Counted from the stretch's first letter, positions 28,677-38,719 are shown. The stretch is DNA of 64,000 nucleotides from Agathobaculum sp. Marseille-P7918 (GCF_900625105.1 NZ_UYYD01000003.1:124001-188000); one strand, 5' to 3'. Numbers and translations: made by a program. Notes: generated from the sequence alone by a model not told the origin.

Positions 28677-30293
28677 GTGAAACTCTGTCTGGAAGCACTG
28701 CAGGACAAGGCGGGCTGGCAGGCGGTTGGCGTCAAGCTGCCGCAGTTTGACGTGCAGAGCATGCGCGCGCAGACCGCGGAAACCCCGGTTTGGGTGCATT
28801 TCGGCGCGGGCAACATCTTCCGCGGCTTTGTGGCGATGCTGCAGCAGCGCCTGCTGAACGCAGGCGAGGCCACCTGCGGCATCATCGCGGGCGACACCTT
28901 TGACTACGATATCATCAAGAAGATCTACAAGCCGCATGACGAACTGACCATGATGGTCGGTCTCAAGCCAGACGGCACGACCGAGCGCGAGATCGTCGCG
29001 TCCATCGCGGACAGCGTGTGCGCGGACAGCTCGGATGCGGCCGAGATGGCAAAGCTGCGAAAGATTTTCGTCAACCCCTCTTTGCAGATGGTCAGCTTCA
29101 CGATCACCGAAAAGGGCTATGCGCTGCGCAACATCAAGGGCGAGCTGATGCCGGTGGTCGTCGAAGACATGAAGGCGGGCCCGGCCGGCGCGCGCCATGC
29201 GATGAGCATGGTTGCGGCGCTGATGTACGAGCGCTATAAAGCGGGCGCGTATCCGATCGCGCTGGCCAGCATGGACAACTGCTCGCACAACGGCGAAAAG
29301 CTGCGCGGCAGCGTGCTCGAAGTCGTGGAAGCGTGGAAGAATAATGGTCTGGTGGACGACGGTTTTGCCGCCTATATGCAGGATGAAACGCGCGTTGCGT
29401 TCCCGTGGAGCATGATCGACAAGATCACCCCGCGTCCGGCCAAGGAAGTGGAAAATGCGCTTCTGGCGGACGGCATCGAGGATATGGAGCCGATCGTCAC
29501 CAGCCGCAACACCTTTATCGCGCCGTTTGTCAACGCGGAGATCCCGCAGTATCTGGTGGTCGAGGATAACTTCCCGAACGGCCGCCCGGCGCTTGAGAAG
29601 GCAGGCGTTTACATGACCGACCGCGACACGGTCAACAAGACCGAGCGAATGAAGGTCACCACCTGCTTAAACCCGCTGCACACCGCGCTGGCGGTTTACG
29701 GCTGCCTGCTGGGTTACACCAGCATCGCCGCCGAGATGCAGGACACCGAGCTCAAGGGCCTGATCGAGCGCATCGGCTATGACGAAGGCATGCCGGTCGT
29801 GACCGACCCGGGCATCATCAAGCCGGCCGACTTCATCGCGGAAGTCGTGGGCCAGCGCTTCCCGAATCCGTTTATCCCGGACACGCCGCAGCGCATCGCG
29901 ACCGATACCTCCCAGAAGATCCCGATCCGCTTCGGTGAGACCATCAAGAGCTATATCGCATCCGACAAGCTGGACGTTAAGAGCCTGACGTTCATCCCGC
30001 TGGCGATTGCGGGCTGGCTGCGTTATCTGCTCGGCGTGGACGACAAGGGCGAAAAGATGGAGGTTTCCTCCGACCCGATGCTCGAAACCCTCCAGCAGCA
30101 GCTGGCGGGCATCGAGCTGGGCAAGCCCGCGTCTGTCGGCGATAAGCTGCGTCCGATCCTGTCCAATGAGGCGGTCTTTGCAGCCGATCTGGTGGCAAAC
30201 GGCCTTGCCGACAAGATCGAAACCATGTTCGGCAAGCTGATTGCCGGCCCGGGCGCCGTGCGCGCCACCCTGCAGGAGTACCTGCGCGGATAA
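28677..30293 (+). CDS. uxuB: Fructuronate reductase, mannitol-dehydrogenase family
   Basis: The start is GTG 28677, because AAAGGA lies 9 bases upstream and overlaps the alternative ATG at 28668. The 538-residue polyol-specific long-chain dehydrogenase has WVHFGAGNIFRGF as the nucleotide-binding region, ALASMDNCSHNG, WSMIDKITPRP and the catalytic Lys/Asn/His set in KVTTCLNPLHTALAVYG. It reduces fructuronate to mannonate for UxuA. A role as tagaturonate reductase cannot be excluded from sequence. It is the last gene of the operon. Confidence 0.9.
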   Translation: MKLCLEALQDKAGWQAVGVKLPQFDVQSMRAQTAETPVWVHFGAGNIFRGFVAMLQQRLLNAGEATCGIIAGDTFDYDIIKKIYKPHDELTMMVGLKPDGTTEREIVASIADSVCADSSDAAEMAKLRKIFVNPSLQMVSFTITEKGYALRNIKGELMPVVVEDMKAGPAGARHAMSMVAALMYERYKAGAYPIALASMDNCSHNGEKLRGSVLEVVEAWKNNGLVDDGFAAYMQDETRVAFPWSMIDKITPRPAKEVENALLADGIEDMEPIVTSRNTFIAPFVNAEIPQYLVVEDNFPNGRPALEKAGVYMTDRDTVNKTERMKVTTCLNPLHTALAVYGCLLGYTSIAAEMQDTELKGLIERIGYDEGMPVVTDPGIIKPADFIAEVVGQRFPNPFIPDTPQRIATDTSQKIPIRFGETIKSYIASDKLDVKSLTFIPLAIAGWLRYLLGVDDKGEKMEVSSDPMLETLQQQLAGIELGKPASVGDKLRPILSNEAVFAADLVANGLADKIETMFGKLIAGPGAVRATLQEYLRG

Positions 30294-30332
30294 AACCTCT
30301 CCAAACAACAAGATAAGCCTAAAATCCTAACG

Positions 30333-30369
30333 AAACGCGCCGCAGGAGGCATAGCCTGCGGCGCGTTTT
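30333..30369 (+). terminator. Terminator of the uronate operon
   Basis: A 14-bp perfect stem AAACGCGCCGCAGG/CCTGCGGCGCGTTT (30333-30346 with 30355-30368) followed by TG-interrupted T residues. Confidence 0.88.
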
Positions 30370-30393
30370 GTTGTGAAAAGGATTTGTGATAGA

Positions 30394-30474
30394 TGTATAC
30401 AGAATGGTTAAACAATAGTATATATTTTGTATACTTTAACGACTATTGGAAAAAGCAAACAAACACGGTATAAT
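30394..30474 (+). promoter_or_regulatory. Promoter of pyruvate carboxylase with two GTATAC boxes upstream
   Basis: TTGGAA (30446-30451), a 17-base spacer and TATAAT (30469-30474), 57 bases before the ATG. GTATAC occurs at 30395-30400 (within TGTATACA) and again at 30429-30434 (within TTGTATACTT). Both are short palindromes of the kind bound by FCD-type GntR proteins. Confidence 0.7.
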
Positions 30475-30531
30475 CGAATTATAGGACAGCGCCGCAGCGC
30501 AAAGCTGCCGTTTTGGAAAGGATGATTGCCT

Positions 30532-33500
30532 ATGGAAACCCATAAATTCAGGAAGATACTGGTGGCGAACCGCGGCGAGATCGCACTGCGTATCTTCCGG
30601 GCGTGCTATGACCTCAACCTGCGCACGGTGGCGATTTATTCGCAGGAGGATACTTACAGCCTGTACCGCACCCGTGCGGACGAAGCCTATCTCATTGGCG
30701 AGAACAAAAGTCCGCTGGCGGCGTATCTGGATATTCCGGCGATCATCGATCTGGCCAAACGGCGGCAGGTGGACGCAATCCACCCGGGCTACGGTTTCCT
30801 GTCGGAAAACGCGGAATTCGCCCGTGCCTGCCGGCAGGCGGGCATCATGTTCATCGGCCCGTCGCCCGAAATCCTCGACCAGATGGGCGACAAGCTCGCA
30901 GCCAAGACCATCGCGCATGCGTGCGGCGTGCCCACGATTCCGGGTTCGTCCCGTCCGCTGCGCGACGTGGAGGACGCGGCCGCGCTGGCGGAGGAGTTTG
31001 GTTATCCGGTGCTGCTCAAGGCCGCGGGCGGGGGCGGCGGACGCGGCATGCGCCGCTGCGACAGCGCGGAGGAGCTGCGCATCAACTTCCCACTGGTCAA
31101 GAGCGAAGCGGCCAAGGCATTCGGCAACGACGATATTTTCATCGAGAAGTATCTGGTGGAACCCAAGCATATCGAAGTGCAGATCCTGGGCGATCGGTAC
31201 GGCAACATTGTGCACCTGTATGAGCGCGACTGCTCGCTGCAGCGGCGCTATCAGAAGGTGATCGAGTTCGCGCCCGCGTGGAGCGTGCCGCATGAGGTGC
31301 GCCGCTGCCTGTACGAGGACGCGGTCAAGATCGCGCGGCACGTCGGCTATGTGTCCGCGGGCACGATCGAGTTTTTGGTGGACAAGACCGGAAACTACTA
31401 TTTCATTGAGATGAACCCGCGCATTCAGGTCGAGCATACGGTCACCGAGGAACTGACCGGCGTCGATTTGGTGCGCTCGCAGATCCTGATTGCGGAAGGC
31501 TATCCGCTTTTCGATGAGGCGATCGGCATCCGCAAGCAGTCGGACGTGCAGGCGCGCGGCTATGCCATGCAGTGCCGCATCACGACCGAGGACCCGAAAA
31601 ACAACTTTTTGCCCGATATCGGCAAAATCACGTCCTATCGCTCGTCGGGCGGTACGGGTGTGCGGCTGGACGGCAGCGGCGTGTATGCAGGCACGGTGAT
31701 CTCGCCGTATTACGATTCGCTGCTGGTCAAGATCACCTGCCGCGATCAGACGTTCTCCGGCCTGTGCCAGAAGGCGCTGCGCGCCATCAGTGAGGAGCAC
31801 ATCCGCGGCGTCAAAACCAACATCCCGTTTATCACCAACATTTTGCAGCATCCGGTGTTCCGTGCGGGGCAGTGCCACACGCGCTTCATCGACGAAACGC
31901 CCGAGCTGTTTGATTTTGAAGAGGGCAAGGACCGCGCCACCAAGGTGCTGCGCTACATCGCGGAGATTCAGGTGGCTAACCCCTCGGCTGAACGCGCGCA
32001 GTATGACGCGCCGCGTTTTCCGCCGTATGAAAGCACGCCGCCCCGGTGCGAAGGGCTCAAGCAGCTGCTCGACCGGGCGGGCCCGGAAGCCGTGCGCGAC
32101 TATGTGCTGACGCAGAAGCGCCTGCTGATCACGGATACGACCATGCGCGATGCGCACCAGTCGCTGCTGGCGACCCGCATGCGTACGCGCGACATGCTGG
32201 GCGCGGCGAGCGGCACGGCGGAGATCCTGAACGACTGCTTCTCGCTCGAAATGTGGGGCGGCGCGACGTTTGACACGGCTTACCGCTTCCTGCACGAGTC
32301 ACCGTGGGAGCGGCTCGAGCTGCTGCGAGAGCGCATCCCCAACATCCCGTTTCAGATGCTGCTGCGCGGCTCGAGTCTGGTCGGCTACGCGAACTATCCG
32401 GACAATCTGGTGCGCGCGTTCGTCAAGGAGGCGGCGCAGAGCGGCATCGACGTGTTCCGCGTGTTTGATTCGCTCAACTGGCTGCCCGGCATGGAAGTCG
32501 CGATGGACGAGGTTCTAAAGCAGGGCAAGCTGTGCGAGGCGGCCATCTGCTACACGGGCGATATTCTCGATCCCAAGCGGGACAAGTATACGCTGAATTA
32601 CTATGTCAACCTCGCCAAGGAGATCGAAAAACGCGGCGCGCATATCCTGTGCATCAAGGATATGTCCGGTCTTTTGAAGCCTTATGCAGCCAAAAAGCTG
32701 GTCACGGCGCTCAAAAACGAGGTCGGCCTGCCCATCCACCTGCATACGCACGATACCTCGGGCAATCAGGTCGCGGCGCTGCTGCTCGCGGCCGAAGCGG
32801 GCGTGGATATCGTGGATACCGCGATCGACTCGCTGTCCTCCATGACCAGCCAGCCGTCCATGAACGCTGTCGTTGCCGCGCTGCACGGACAGGAGCGCGA
32901 CACCGGTCTGGATTCGGAGAAATTGCAGTATCTGAGCGATTATTGGGCGGATGTGCGCCTGCGTTATGCGTCGTTTGACGGCGGGCTCAAGGCGCCCTCG
33001 ACCGATATTTATCGCTATGAGATGCCCGGCGGGCAGTACACGAATTTGCAGTCGCAGGTTGAGGCGCTCGGCCTCGGCAGCCAGTTTGAGGACGTGCGCG
33101 AGATGTACAAGCGGGTCAACCTCATGCTGGGCGATATCGTCAAGGTGACGCCGTCCTCCAAAATGGTGGGCGATCTGGCGATTTTCATGGTGCAGAACCG
33201 CTTGACACCGGAAAATATTCTGGAAAAGGGCGAGGCGCTGACCTTCCCGGACTCGGTTGTCTCTTATTTCAAGGGCATGATGGGCCAGCCGGAGGGTGGT
33301 TTCCCACCTGAGCTGCAAAAGCTGGTGCTCAAGGGCGAAGAACCGATCACCTGCCGTCCGGGCGCGCTGCTGCCGCCCGTGGATTTCGACGAGGCACGCC
33401 GGTCGGTCGAGCGGTTCCAGCCGCATGCGAACAACCGCACGGTGCTGTCGTGGTGCCTATACCCCAAGGTGGTCGAGGAATTCTGCCGCCACCGCAAGGA

Positions 33501-33960
33501 ATACGGCTATATCACCCGCATGGGCAGCCATGTGTTCTTCAACGGCATGGCGCTCGGCGAAACCAACCAGATCACGATCGAGGACGGCAAGACGCTGGTG
33601 GTCAAGTATCTCGGCCTGGGCGACCGGAACGAGGACGGGACGCGCAGCGTGCTGTTTGAGCTCAACGGCATGCGCCGTGAAGTCGCGGTCCATGACCCGC
33701 AGGCGCATACGGTCGCGGATCTGGTGCAGTTGGCTGACCCGCAGGATAAGGGACAGGTCGGCGCACCCATGCCGGGCATGGTTTCCCGTGTGCTGGTACA
33801 CGAGGGCGATACGGTCGAGCAGAATCAGGTGCTGCTCATCATTGAGGCGATGAAGATGGAAACCTCGGTCGTGGCGCGCATCGCGGGCCGTGTGGACAAG
33901 CTGCTGGCCAAGGAAAACGGCGCGGTTAAGGCGGGCGAGCTGCTCGCGGTCATCAAGTGA
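30532..33960 (+). CDS. pyc: Pyruvate carboxylase
   Basis: An ATP- and biotin-dependent enzyme making oxaloacetate from pyruvate. The start is ATG 30532, 9 bases after GGAAAGGA; a TTG at 30526 is too close. The 1142-residue single chain has a biotin carboxylase domain (about 6-450: ILVANRGEIALRIFRAC, AAGGGGGRGMRR near 166, MNPRIQVEHTVTEE), a carboxyltransferase domain (about 530-800: DTTMRDAHQSLLATRMRT, HTHDTSGNQVA), the allosteric linker, and a biotinyl domain with EAMKMET, biotin-Lys about 1108. It stands alone with its own promoter. Confidence 0.98.
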   Translation: METHKFRKILVANRGEIALRIFRACYDLNLRTVAIYSQEDTYSLYRTRADEAYLIGENKSPLAAYLDIPAIIDLAKRRQVDAIHPGYGFLSENAEFARACRQAGIMFIGPSPEILDQMGDKLAAKTIAHACGVPTIPGSSRPLRDVEDAAALAEEFGYPVLLKAAGGGGGRGMRRCDSAEELRINFPLVKSEAAKAFGNDDIFIEKYLVEPKHIEVQILGDRYGNIVHLYERDCSLQRRYQKVIEFAPAWSVPHEVRRCLYEDAVKIARHVGYVSAGTIEFLVDKTGNYYFIEMNPRIQVEHTVTEELTGVDLVRSQILIAEGYPLFDEAIGIRKQSDVQARGYAMQCRITTEDPKNNFLPDIGKITSYRSSGGTGVRLDGSGVYAGTVISPYYDSLLVKITCRDQTFSGLCQKALRAISEEHIRGVKTNIPFITNILQHPVFRAGQCHTRFIDETPELFDFEEGKDRATKVLRYIAEIQVANPSAERAQYDAPRFPPYESTPPRCEGLKQLLDRAGPEAVRDYVLTQKRLLITDTTMRDAHQSLLATRMRTRDMLGAASGTAEILNDCFSLEMWGGATFDTAYRFLHESPWERLELLRERIPNIPFQMLLRGSSLVGYANYPDNLVRAFVKEAAQSGIDVFRVFDSLNWLPGMEVAMDEVLKQGKLCEAAICYTGDILDPKRDKYTLNYYVNLAKEIEKRGAHILCIKDMSGLLKPYAAKKLVTALKNEVGLPIHLHTHDTSGNQVAALLLAAEAGVDIVDTAIDSLSSMTSQPSMNAVVAALHGQERDTGLDSEKLQYLSDYWADVRLRYASFDGGLKAPSTDIYRYEMPGGQYTNLQSQVEALGLGSQFEDVREMYKRVNLMLGDIVKVTPSSKMVGDLAIFMVQNRLTPENILEKGEALTFPDSVVSYFKGMMGQPEGGFPPELQKLVLKGEEPITCRPGALLPPVDFDEARRSVERFQPHANNRTVLSWCLYPKVVEEFCRHRKEYGYITRMGSHVFFNGMALGETNQITIEDGKTLVVKYLGLGDRNEDGTRSVLFELNGMRREVAVHDPQAHTVADLVQLADPQDKGQVGAPMPGMVSRVLVHEGDTVEQNQVLLIIEAMKMETSVVARIAGRVDKLLAKENGAVKAGELLAVIK

Positions 33961-34236
33961 ATGCGCGCGAAAGGTGGGATGAGAAAAAATTTTTGGCGAA
34001 ATGTTAAATTCTTGTAAAGTACACAAAAACGACACAAAGCGCTGGCAGTAATGCACAACATTCCTTAGGCGTTCCAGTGGAACAACCTGTGCAATACCGC
34101 GTGTTTCTGAAAATGCACGGCGGAAAAGTGCACAAGAATCGAGTTGCAAATCCCTTTCTTTTCAGATATTATTGATAAATCATTTGACCCGGAAGACAAG
34201 GCTTCCGGAGAAAATCAAGGAAAAGGAGAGAGAATT
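33961..34236. other. Leader region of the large phosphoesterase gene
   Basis: 276 bases without a gene. A weak promoter candidate is TTGGCG (33993-33998), 16-base spacer, TAAAGT (34015-34020), which would give a leader of about 210 bases. AAAAGGAGAGAG precedes the ATG. No strong hairpin or known riboswitch was recognised. Confidence 0.4.
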
Positions 34237-37200
34237 ATGAAGCGACGACTCAGTCAATCCAAGCGGCTGCTCAGTTTGCTGCTGGCCATCGTGATGGTGG
34301 CGGCCATGCTGCCGACCGCATTCGCAGCGGAGGACGCCAAATTCGTCATCGGGCCATATCTGCTCGCGCCCAAGACGACCAGCATGGTAGCCGTGTGGGA
34401 GACGGATACCGGCGACGCGACCACCATCCGTTGGGGCACGGACGCCAATGCGCTGGGCGAGCCGATCACGGTGGAGCGTGATCCGTCCGCACCGTCATAT
34501 GGCGGCGCGCAGACCAACATTTTCCGCTACAAATTCACCGATTTGAAGCCGGGCGCGCGGTATTACTACGAGGTAGCGCTGGCAGGCGGCGAGAGCTGCA
34601 AGGGCACCTTCCGCACGCTGGAGGAAAATCCGGAGGAAGTGCGCTATATCTCGATCACGGATACGCACAAGTTCGACACCAAGAGCACCTTTGACAAGGC
34701 GGTTGCCGATTATGATCCGGCCTTCATCATCCATGGCGGCGACATGGTGGAAGGCACCGGCACGCAGAAGGAGCAGTATGCGTTCTGGTTCAACAGCGGC
34801 GAGTTCATTCACAACTATCCGGTTGTGTACGCCTGCGGCAACCACGACTTCAGCGATTATTTTGACATGTATGTCATCGACACCCAGACCGAGGAATACG
34901 GTTCGGTGGTCGAGGGCAACATCGCCTTTGATTACGGCGACATCCATTTCGATCTGATGGACAGCAACCCGTGGGCGCTGTTCCAGATGAACGCAGAGAC
35001 TTCGGGCGGAAAGATGGACGCCGCGACCGCGGACAAGATCGAAAAGTCCGTGCAGTGGCTGAAGGACGATCTGGCCAAGAATCAGGATAAGAAATTCCGC
35101 ATTCTGGTCATGCATCACCCGATCTCCGACCCGTACACCAAGATGCATATCGCATCGGTTGCGGAAGCGGGCCACGTTGACATGATGCTCGCGGGCCATA
35201 CGCACAGCTACGCCCGCGCGGTATCCGATGACCCGACCGTAGGCGCAGGCACGATCTACCTGACCCATCAGGATTCCCGTGCGGTCAGCGCCAAGGGCAG
35301 CTACATGACCCACTCCATCAAGGGCGATGTGCTGACCACGTCCAATATGGCCGAGGGCAAGGTCGTCGGCACGACCGTCACTGCGGTTGCCAAGCAGCAG
35401 CTGTCGTACTCGGATGTGTCCATCCAGTCCGGCCCGGTGCCCTGCAACAGCGACATTGAGATCTCCGCAACCGTCAAGAACGACGGCAAGGGCCTTGCGG
35501 CAGCGGTCATCCCGGTGGACGACAACGGCACCATGAAGTATATCTACGGCGAGCTGGTCAGCGACAGCGGCGTGTCCACCTCGGGCGAGCCGGTGCGCGT
35601 GGAGTCCAACGGCGTCAAAACGATCGATCCGGGCGAGTCCATTGAACTGCGCGGCACGGTCAAGCTGACCACGACCGGCACGCATACCCTCAAGGTCGGC
35701 GGCAAGACCCAGACCGTGCAGGTCAATTTCCGCCCCGCGACCTTCTCGTACACCAACGTCCGCACCAAGATGGGCGACGGTGAGATCAGCGATATCAACA
35801 GCGACGTGCTGCACATCAAGGCGGACGTGACCAACATCGGCAACGAAGCCGGCACCGCGACCGCAACGCTCTACATCGACGACAAGGCGATCGAGAGCAA
35901 GCAGTACAGCATCGAGGCAGGCGGCGTTAAGACCTGCGAGTTCACCTATCAGTTTGAAAAGGCCGGCGATTTCAAGGTCCGCATCGGCGATTCCGCGGTG
36001 CAGACCGTGTCCATCGAAGGCTCGATCCAGGGCATGCCGATGGTCAAGGATAAGTCCGGCATGGGCAACAACGGCTATCTGCACGGCGCGCCCACGCTCG
36101 GCACGGATGAAAACGGCAAGGGCACGATCATCCTCGACGGCGACAAGGACTATGTGGAGATCCCGGATAACGGCAACTTCACGATCGACGACGGCATCAC
36201 CGGCATGGTTTGGGCCAAGCTCCCGAACTGCCCGGGCACCGGCATCGACACGCTGACCCCGACCGGACGAGACCACAACCCGCTGATGACCAAGGGTGTG
36301 TCGATCGGCTGGGGCACCAACTATCTGTACCGCATGGCGGTGCGCGCGACCGGCAAGGTCACGGTCGGCATCGGCTTTGACAACGACAACGGCGAGTTCT
36401 TCTGGAACGACGATGACGCGGACGACAACGCGGGCATCAAGAAGGGCGAGTGGGTGCAGTACGTCGGCGGCTTTGACCGCACGACCGGCGGCGACTCGTA
36501 CCAGAACAAGTATCACTCCGGCCATATCGACGCACCGGCGTTCGATTCCGAGATCAAGAACTGGCCGGGCGCTTCCACTTACATTGGCTTCTCTTACACC
36601 GGCGCACTGCTGACCAACCGCGGCCGCGGCATTGACCGCACCATGCTCGCGGGCGAGATCTCGCAGGCCCGCCTGTATCAGACCAAGCTGACCGAGAGCG
36701 AAGTTGCATCCGTACACGACAATCCGACGGCAGCCGGCCCGAAGAGCAACCAGATGGTGCTCTGGCTGGATTTCGACCCGTCCAACATCGTGCAGACCGG
36801 CACGCACACCACCGAATGGGTCAAGGTATCCGGCGCGCCCGAATCGCTGGCGTATGACGCGAAGATCGAGGGCGACGCGAAGATCGAAGCCACGGTTGAG
36901 TTCTCGCAGGACGGCAAGACCGCTTCCGCTTCCAAGCAGTATGCGCTGGCAAACGGCACCGGCACGATCGACCTGACCGGCGCGGGCGAGGGCGCTTACA
37001 TGCGCATCGTCACCAAGTTCACCTCGGATCTGGGCACGGATGCAAGCTATCTGCCTGTGCTGAACACCTATACGCTCAAGGCCGGCAACGAGACTTCGTG
37101 GAACACCTGGGCGGATTGGAAGAAGGGCACCTTCACCGACGGCGCAGGCCATCAGTCTGCGGATGTCTACCGCGCTCTGTCCGCGGACTTTGACGATTAC

Positions 37201-37785
37201 TCCGGTACGGCCGACGAAGGCAAGCCGGTCGATCCGGTACAGCCCAGCGGCACACTCGGTTGGGACGTTCCGTCCGGTTACTGGGCGGCGGAGACCATCC
37301 AGAAGTTGATCGACATGGGCATCATCAAGGGCGACGGCGACGGCAGCGTGCGGCCGGAAGACCGCATCACGCGCGAAGAAGTTGCCTCCCTGCTGGTCAA
37401 TGCGCTGGATATCCAGCCGGTAGCGGACGCGAAGCTCGACCCGGCGGACAATTCTTCCGCATGGGCGGCAGGCGTGCTGCAGGCGGCGAAGAACGCCGGC
37501 ATCATGCAGGGCGATGAAAAGGGCTACATGAACGGCTGCGATAACGCAACCCGTGCAGAAGTAGCGGTCATGATTGCCCGCGCGGCAAAGATCTCGTCGG
37601 ACGACCTGTCCGTGCTGGATAAGTTCTCGGATGCCGACACCATCCCGTCCTGGGCACAGTCCTCGATCGCAGGCCTGGTTGCGCAGGGCAAGATGAACGG
37701 CTACGAAGACAGCACGCTCCGTCTGAACAACCTGATCATCCGCGCAGAGGCCTTTCAGCTTCTGTCCGGCATTCTGGCAAAGTAA
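34237..37785 (+). CDS. Large secreted SLH-anchored metallophosphoesterase
   Basis: Start ATG 34237 after GGAGAGAG. The 1182-residue protein has a signal peptide (RLLSLLLAIVMVAAMLPTAFA), a fibronectin-like N-domain as in purple acid phosphatases (about 35-130), and a calcineurin-like catalytic domain (about 135-345). The metal ligands are visible in SITDTH, IHGGDMVEG, ACGNHDF, MHHPISD and AGHTHSYARA. CARDB-like beta domains follow (about 400-600), then a LamG-type lectin domain (GNNGYLHGAPTLG onward, about 610-850), a linker, and three SLH repeats at the C-terminus (WAAETIQKLIDMGIIKGDGD, WAAGVLQAAKNAGIM, WAQSSIAGLVAQGKMNGYED). It should sit on the cell wall; the lectin domain may target glycans. 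Substrate unknown. Confidence 0.9.
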   Translation: MKRRLSQSKRLLSLLLAIVMVAAMLPTAFAAEDAKFVIGPYLLAPKTTSMVAVWETDTGDATTIRWGTDANALGEPITVERDPSAPSYGGAQTNIFRYKFTDLKPGARYYYEVALAGGESCKGTFRTLEENPEEVRYISITDTHKFDTKSTFDKAVADYDPAFIIHGGDMVEGTGTQKEQYAFWFNSGEFIHNYPVVYACGNHDFSDYFDMYVIDTQTEEYGSVVEGNIAFDYGDIHFDLMDSNPWALFQMNAETSGGKMDAATADKIEKSVQWLKDDLAKNQDKKFRILVMHHPISDPYTKMHIASVAEAGHVDMMLAGHTHSYARAVSDDPTVGAGTIYLTHQDSRAVSAKGSYMTHSIKGDVLTTSNMAEGKVVGTTVTAVAKQQLSYSDVSIQSGPVPCNSDIEISATVKNDGKGLAAAVIPVDDNGTMKYIYGELVSDSGVSTSGEPVRVESNGVKTIDPGESIELRGTVKLTTTGTHTLKVGGKTQTVQVNFRPATFSYTNVRTKMGDGEISDINSDVLHIKADVTNIGNEAGTATATLYIDDKAIESKQYSIEAGGVKTCEFTYQFEKAGDFKVRIGDSAVQTVSIEGSIQGMPMVKDKSGMGNNGYLHGAPTLGTDENGKGTIILDGDKDYVEIPDNGNFTIDDGITGMVWAKLPNCPGTGIDTLTPTGRDHNPLMTKGVSIGWGTNYLYRMAVRATGKVTVGIGFDNDNGEFFWNDDDADDNAGIKKGEWVQYVGGFDRTTGGDSYQNKYHSGHIDAPAFDSEIKNWPGASTYIGFSYTGALLTNRGRGIDRTMLAGEISQARLYQTKLTESEVASVHDNPTAAGPKSNQMVLWLDFDPSNIVQTGTHTTEWVKVSGAPESLAYDAKIEGDAKIEATVEFSQDGKTASASKQYALANGTGTIDLTGAGEGAYMRIVTKFTSDLGTDASYLPVLNTYTLKAGNETSWNTWADWKKGTFTDGAGHQSADVYRALSADFDDYSGTADEGKPVDPVQPSGTLGWDVPSGYWAAETIQKLIDMGIIKGDGDGSVRPEDRITREEVASLLVNALDIQPVADAKLDPADNSSAWAAGVLQAAKNAGIMQGDEKGYMNGCDNATRAEVAVMIARAAKISSDDLSVLDKFSDADTIPSWAQSSIAGLVAQGKMNGYEDSTLRLNNLIIRAEAFQLLSGILAK

Positions 37786-37799
37786 GCAAGACGGCAATA

Positions 37800-37828
37800 A
37801 AAAAGGCCGGGGCAATCGCCCCGGCCTT
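37800..37828 (+). terminator. Terminator of the phosphoesterase gene
   Basis: A 12-bp perfect stem AAAGGCCGGGGC/GCCCCGGCCTTT (37800-37811 with 37816-37827), loop AATC, then T residues. Confidence 0.92.
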
Positions 37829-37865
37829 TTCCCGTCCGGCAGCGCAGGCCGGGCAGGGGGAAAGC

Positions 37866-37893
37866 AAAGGCTCCGCGAAAAGCGGAGCCTTTT
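37866..37893 (-). terminator. Terminator of the isomerase-like operon
   Basis: An 11-bp perfect stem AAAGGCTCCGC/GCGGAGCCTTT (37866-37876 with 37882-37892). It lies just past the end of the minus-strand isomerase gene and is nearly symmetrical, so it may stop transcription from both sides. Confidence 0.85.
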
Positions 37894-37902
37894 GATTCGT
37901 TT

Positions 37903-38691
37903 TCAGCAGTTTTCCATGATCGCCTTGACCGCGGTTTTGGTGTCGGTCAGCGGGAACAGCTCGTAGCCGACGCGGCCGGTGTAGCCGCAGGCTTCGAGGT
38001 GGGAGATCACCTTTTTGTAGTTGATCTCGCCCGTGCCCGGCTCGTGACGGCCGGGCGCGTCCGCCACATGGATGTGGCCGAAGGTGTCGCCGTACTTGGT
38101 GATCGTGTCGCAGATGCAGCCTTCGTTGATCTGCATGTGGTATACATCATACAGTAGCTTGAGCCGCGGCGAGCCGATCAGGCGGACGATTTCCGCGCCC
38201 ATCTGGGTGGTCGCGAGGAAGTTGCCGACGTGGTCGGTCGTGATGTTGAGCGCCTCGAGGTTGAGGTTGATGCCCTCGGCCTCCGCGAGCTTGGCGCAGT
38301 CGAGCAGCATGTCGTACATCGAGCACAGCTTGACCGTGTGCGACAGGTTGTCATAGTGATCCACCACGATGCCGCCTTCGCCGAGCGCGTTGGAGTGAAT
38401 GGTCACGCTGGCAGCGCCGACCTTTTTCGCGGCGGCGATCGACTGCTTCAGATAATCGATGTATTTTTGCTTGTGGGTCGGATCGACGAGAGAATAGTCC
38501 GCGTCGCCGTTGAAACCCGAAATCGCGATGCCGGCCTTTTCCGCTGCTTCACGGGTTGCATCCAGATCGCGGATGCGCCAGTCCCAGAATTCTACGGCTT
38601 CAAAACCGTCGTCCTTGGCCGCCTGGAAGCGGTCCAGCCAGTCCAGTTCGGTGTACAGCGTGTCGATGCACGCGCATTTTCTCAGTGCCAT
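37903..38691 (-). CDS. Hydroxypyruvate isomerase-like sugar isomerase (xylose isomerase-like TIM barrel)
   Basis: Start ATG 38691, preceded by AGGAGGA; the longer frame crosses an intercistronic hairpin. The 262 residues show the hydroxypyruvate isomerase signature GHIHVADAPGRHEPGTGEINY, with metal ligands in NLEALN, LLYDVYHMQIN and the C-terminal GYELFP. The family interconverts hydroxypyruvate and tartronate semialdehyde or epimerises related ketoses. It follows an inositol-dehydrogenase-like gene, so an inosose or ketose substrate is also possible. Confidence 0.82.
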   Translation of the reverse strand: MALRKCACIDTLYTELDWLDRFQAAKDDGFEAVEFWDWRIRDLDATREAAEKAGIAISGFNGDADYSLVDPTHKQKYIDYLKQSIAAAKKVGAASVTIHSNALGEGGIVVDHYDNLSHTVKLCSMYDMLLDCAKLAEAEGINLNLEALNITTDHVGNFLATTQMGAEIVRLIGSPRLKLLYDVYHMQINEGCICDTITKYGDTFGHIHVADAPGRHEPGTGEINYKKVISHLEACGYTGRVGYELFPLTDTKTAVKAIMENC

Positions 38692-38719
38692 TGTGATCAG
38701 TCCTCCTGATGGGTGGTGT

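Noticed and set aside
34495-37815. A 1106-codon minus-strand frame opposite the large phosphoesterase
   Set aside because: The plus-strand frame has clear signal peptide, catalytic and SLH motifs; the antisense frame has none.
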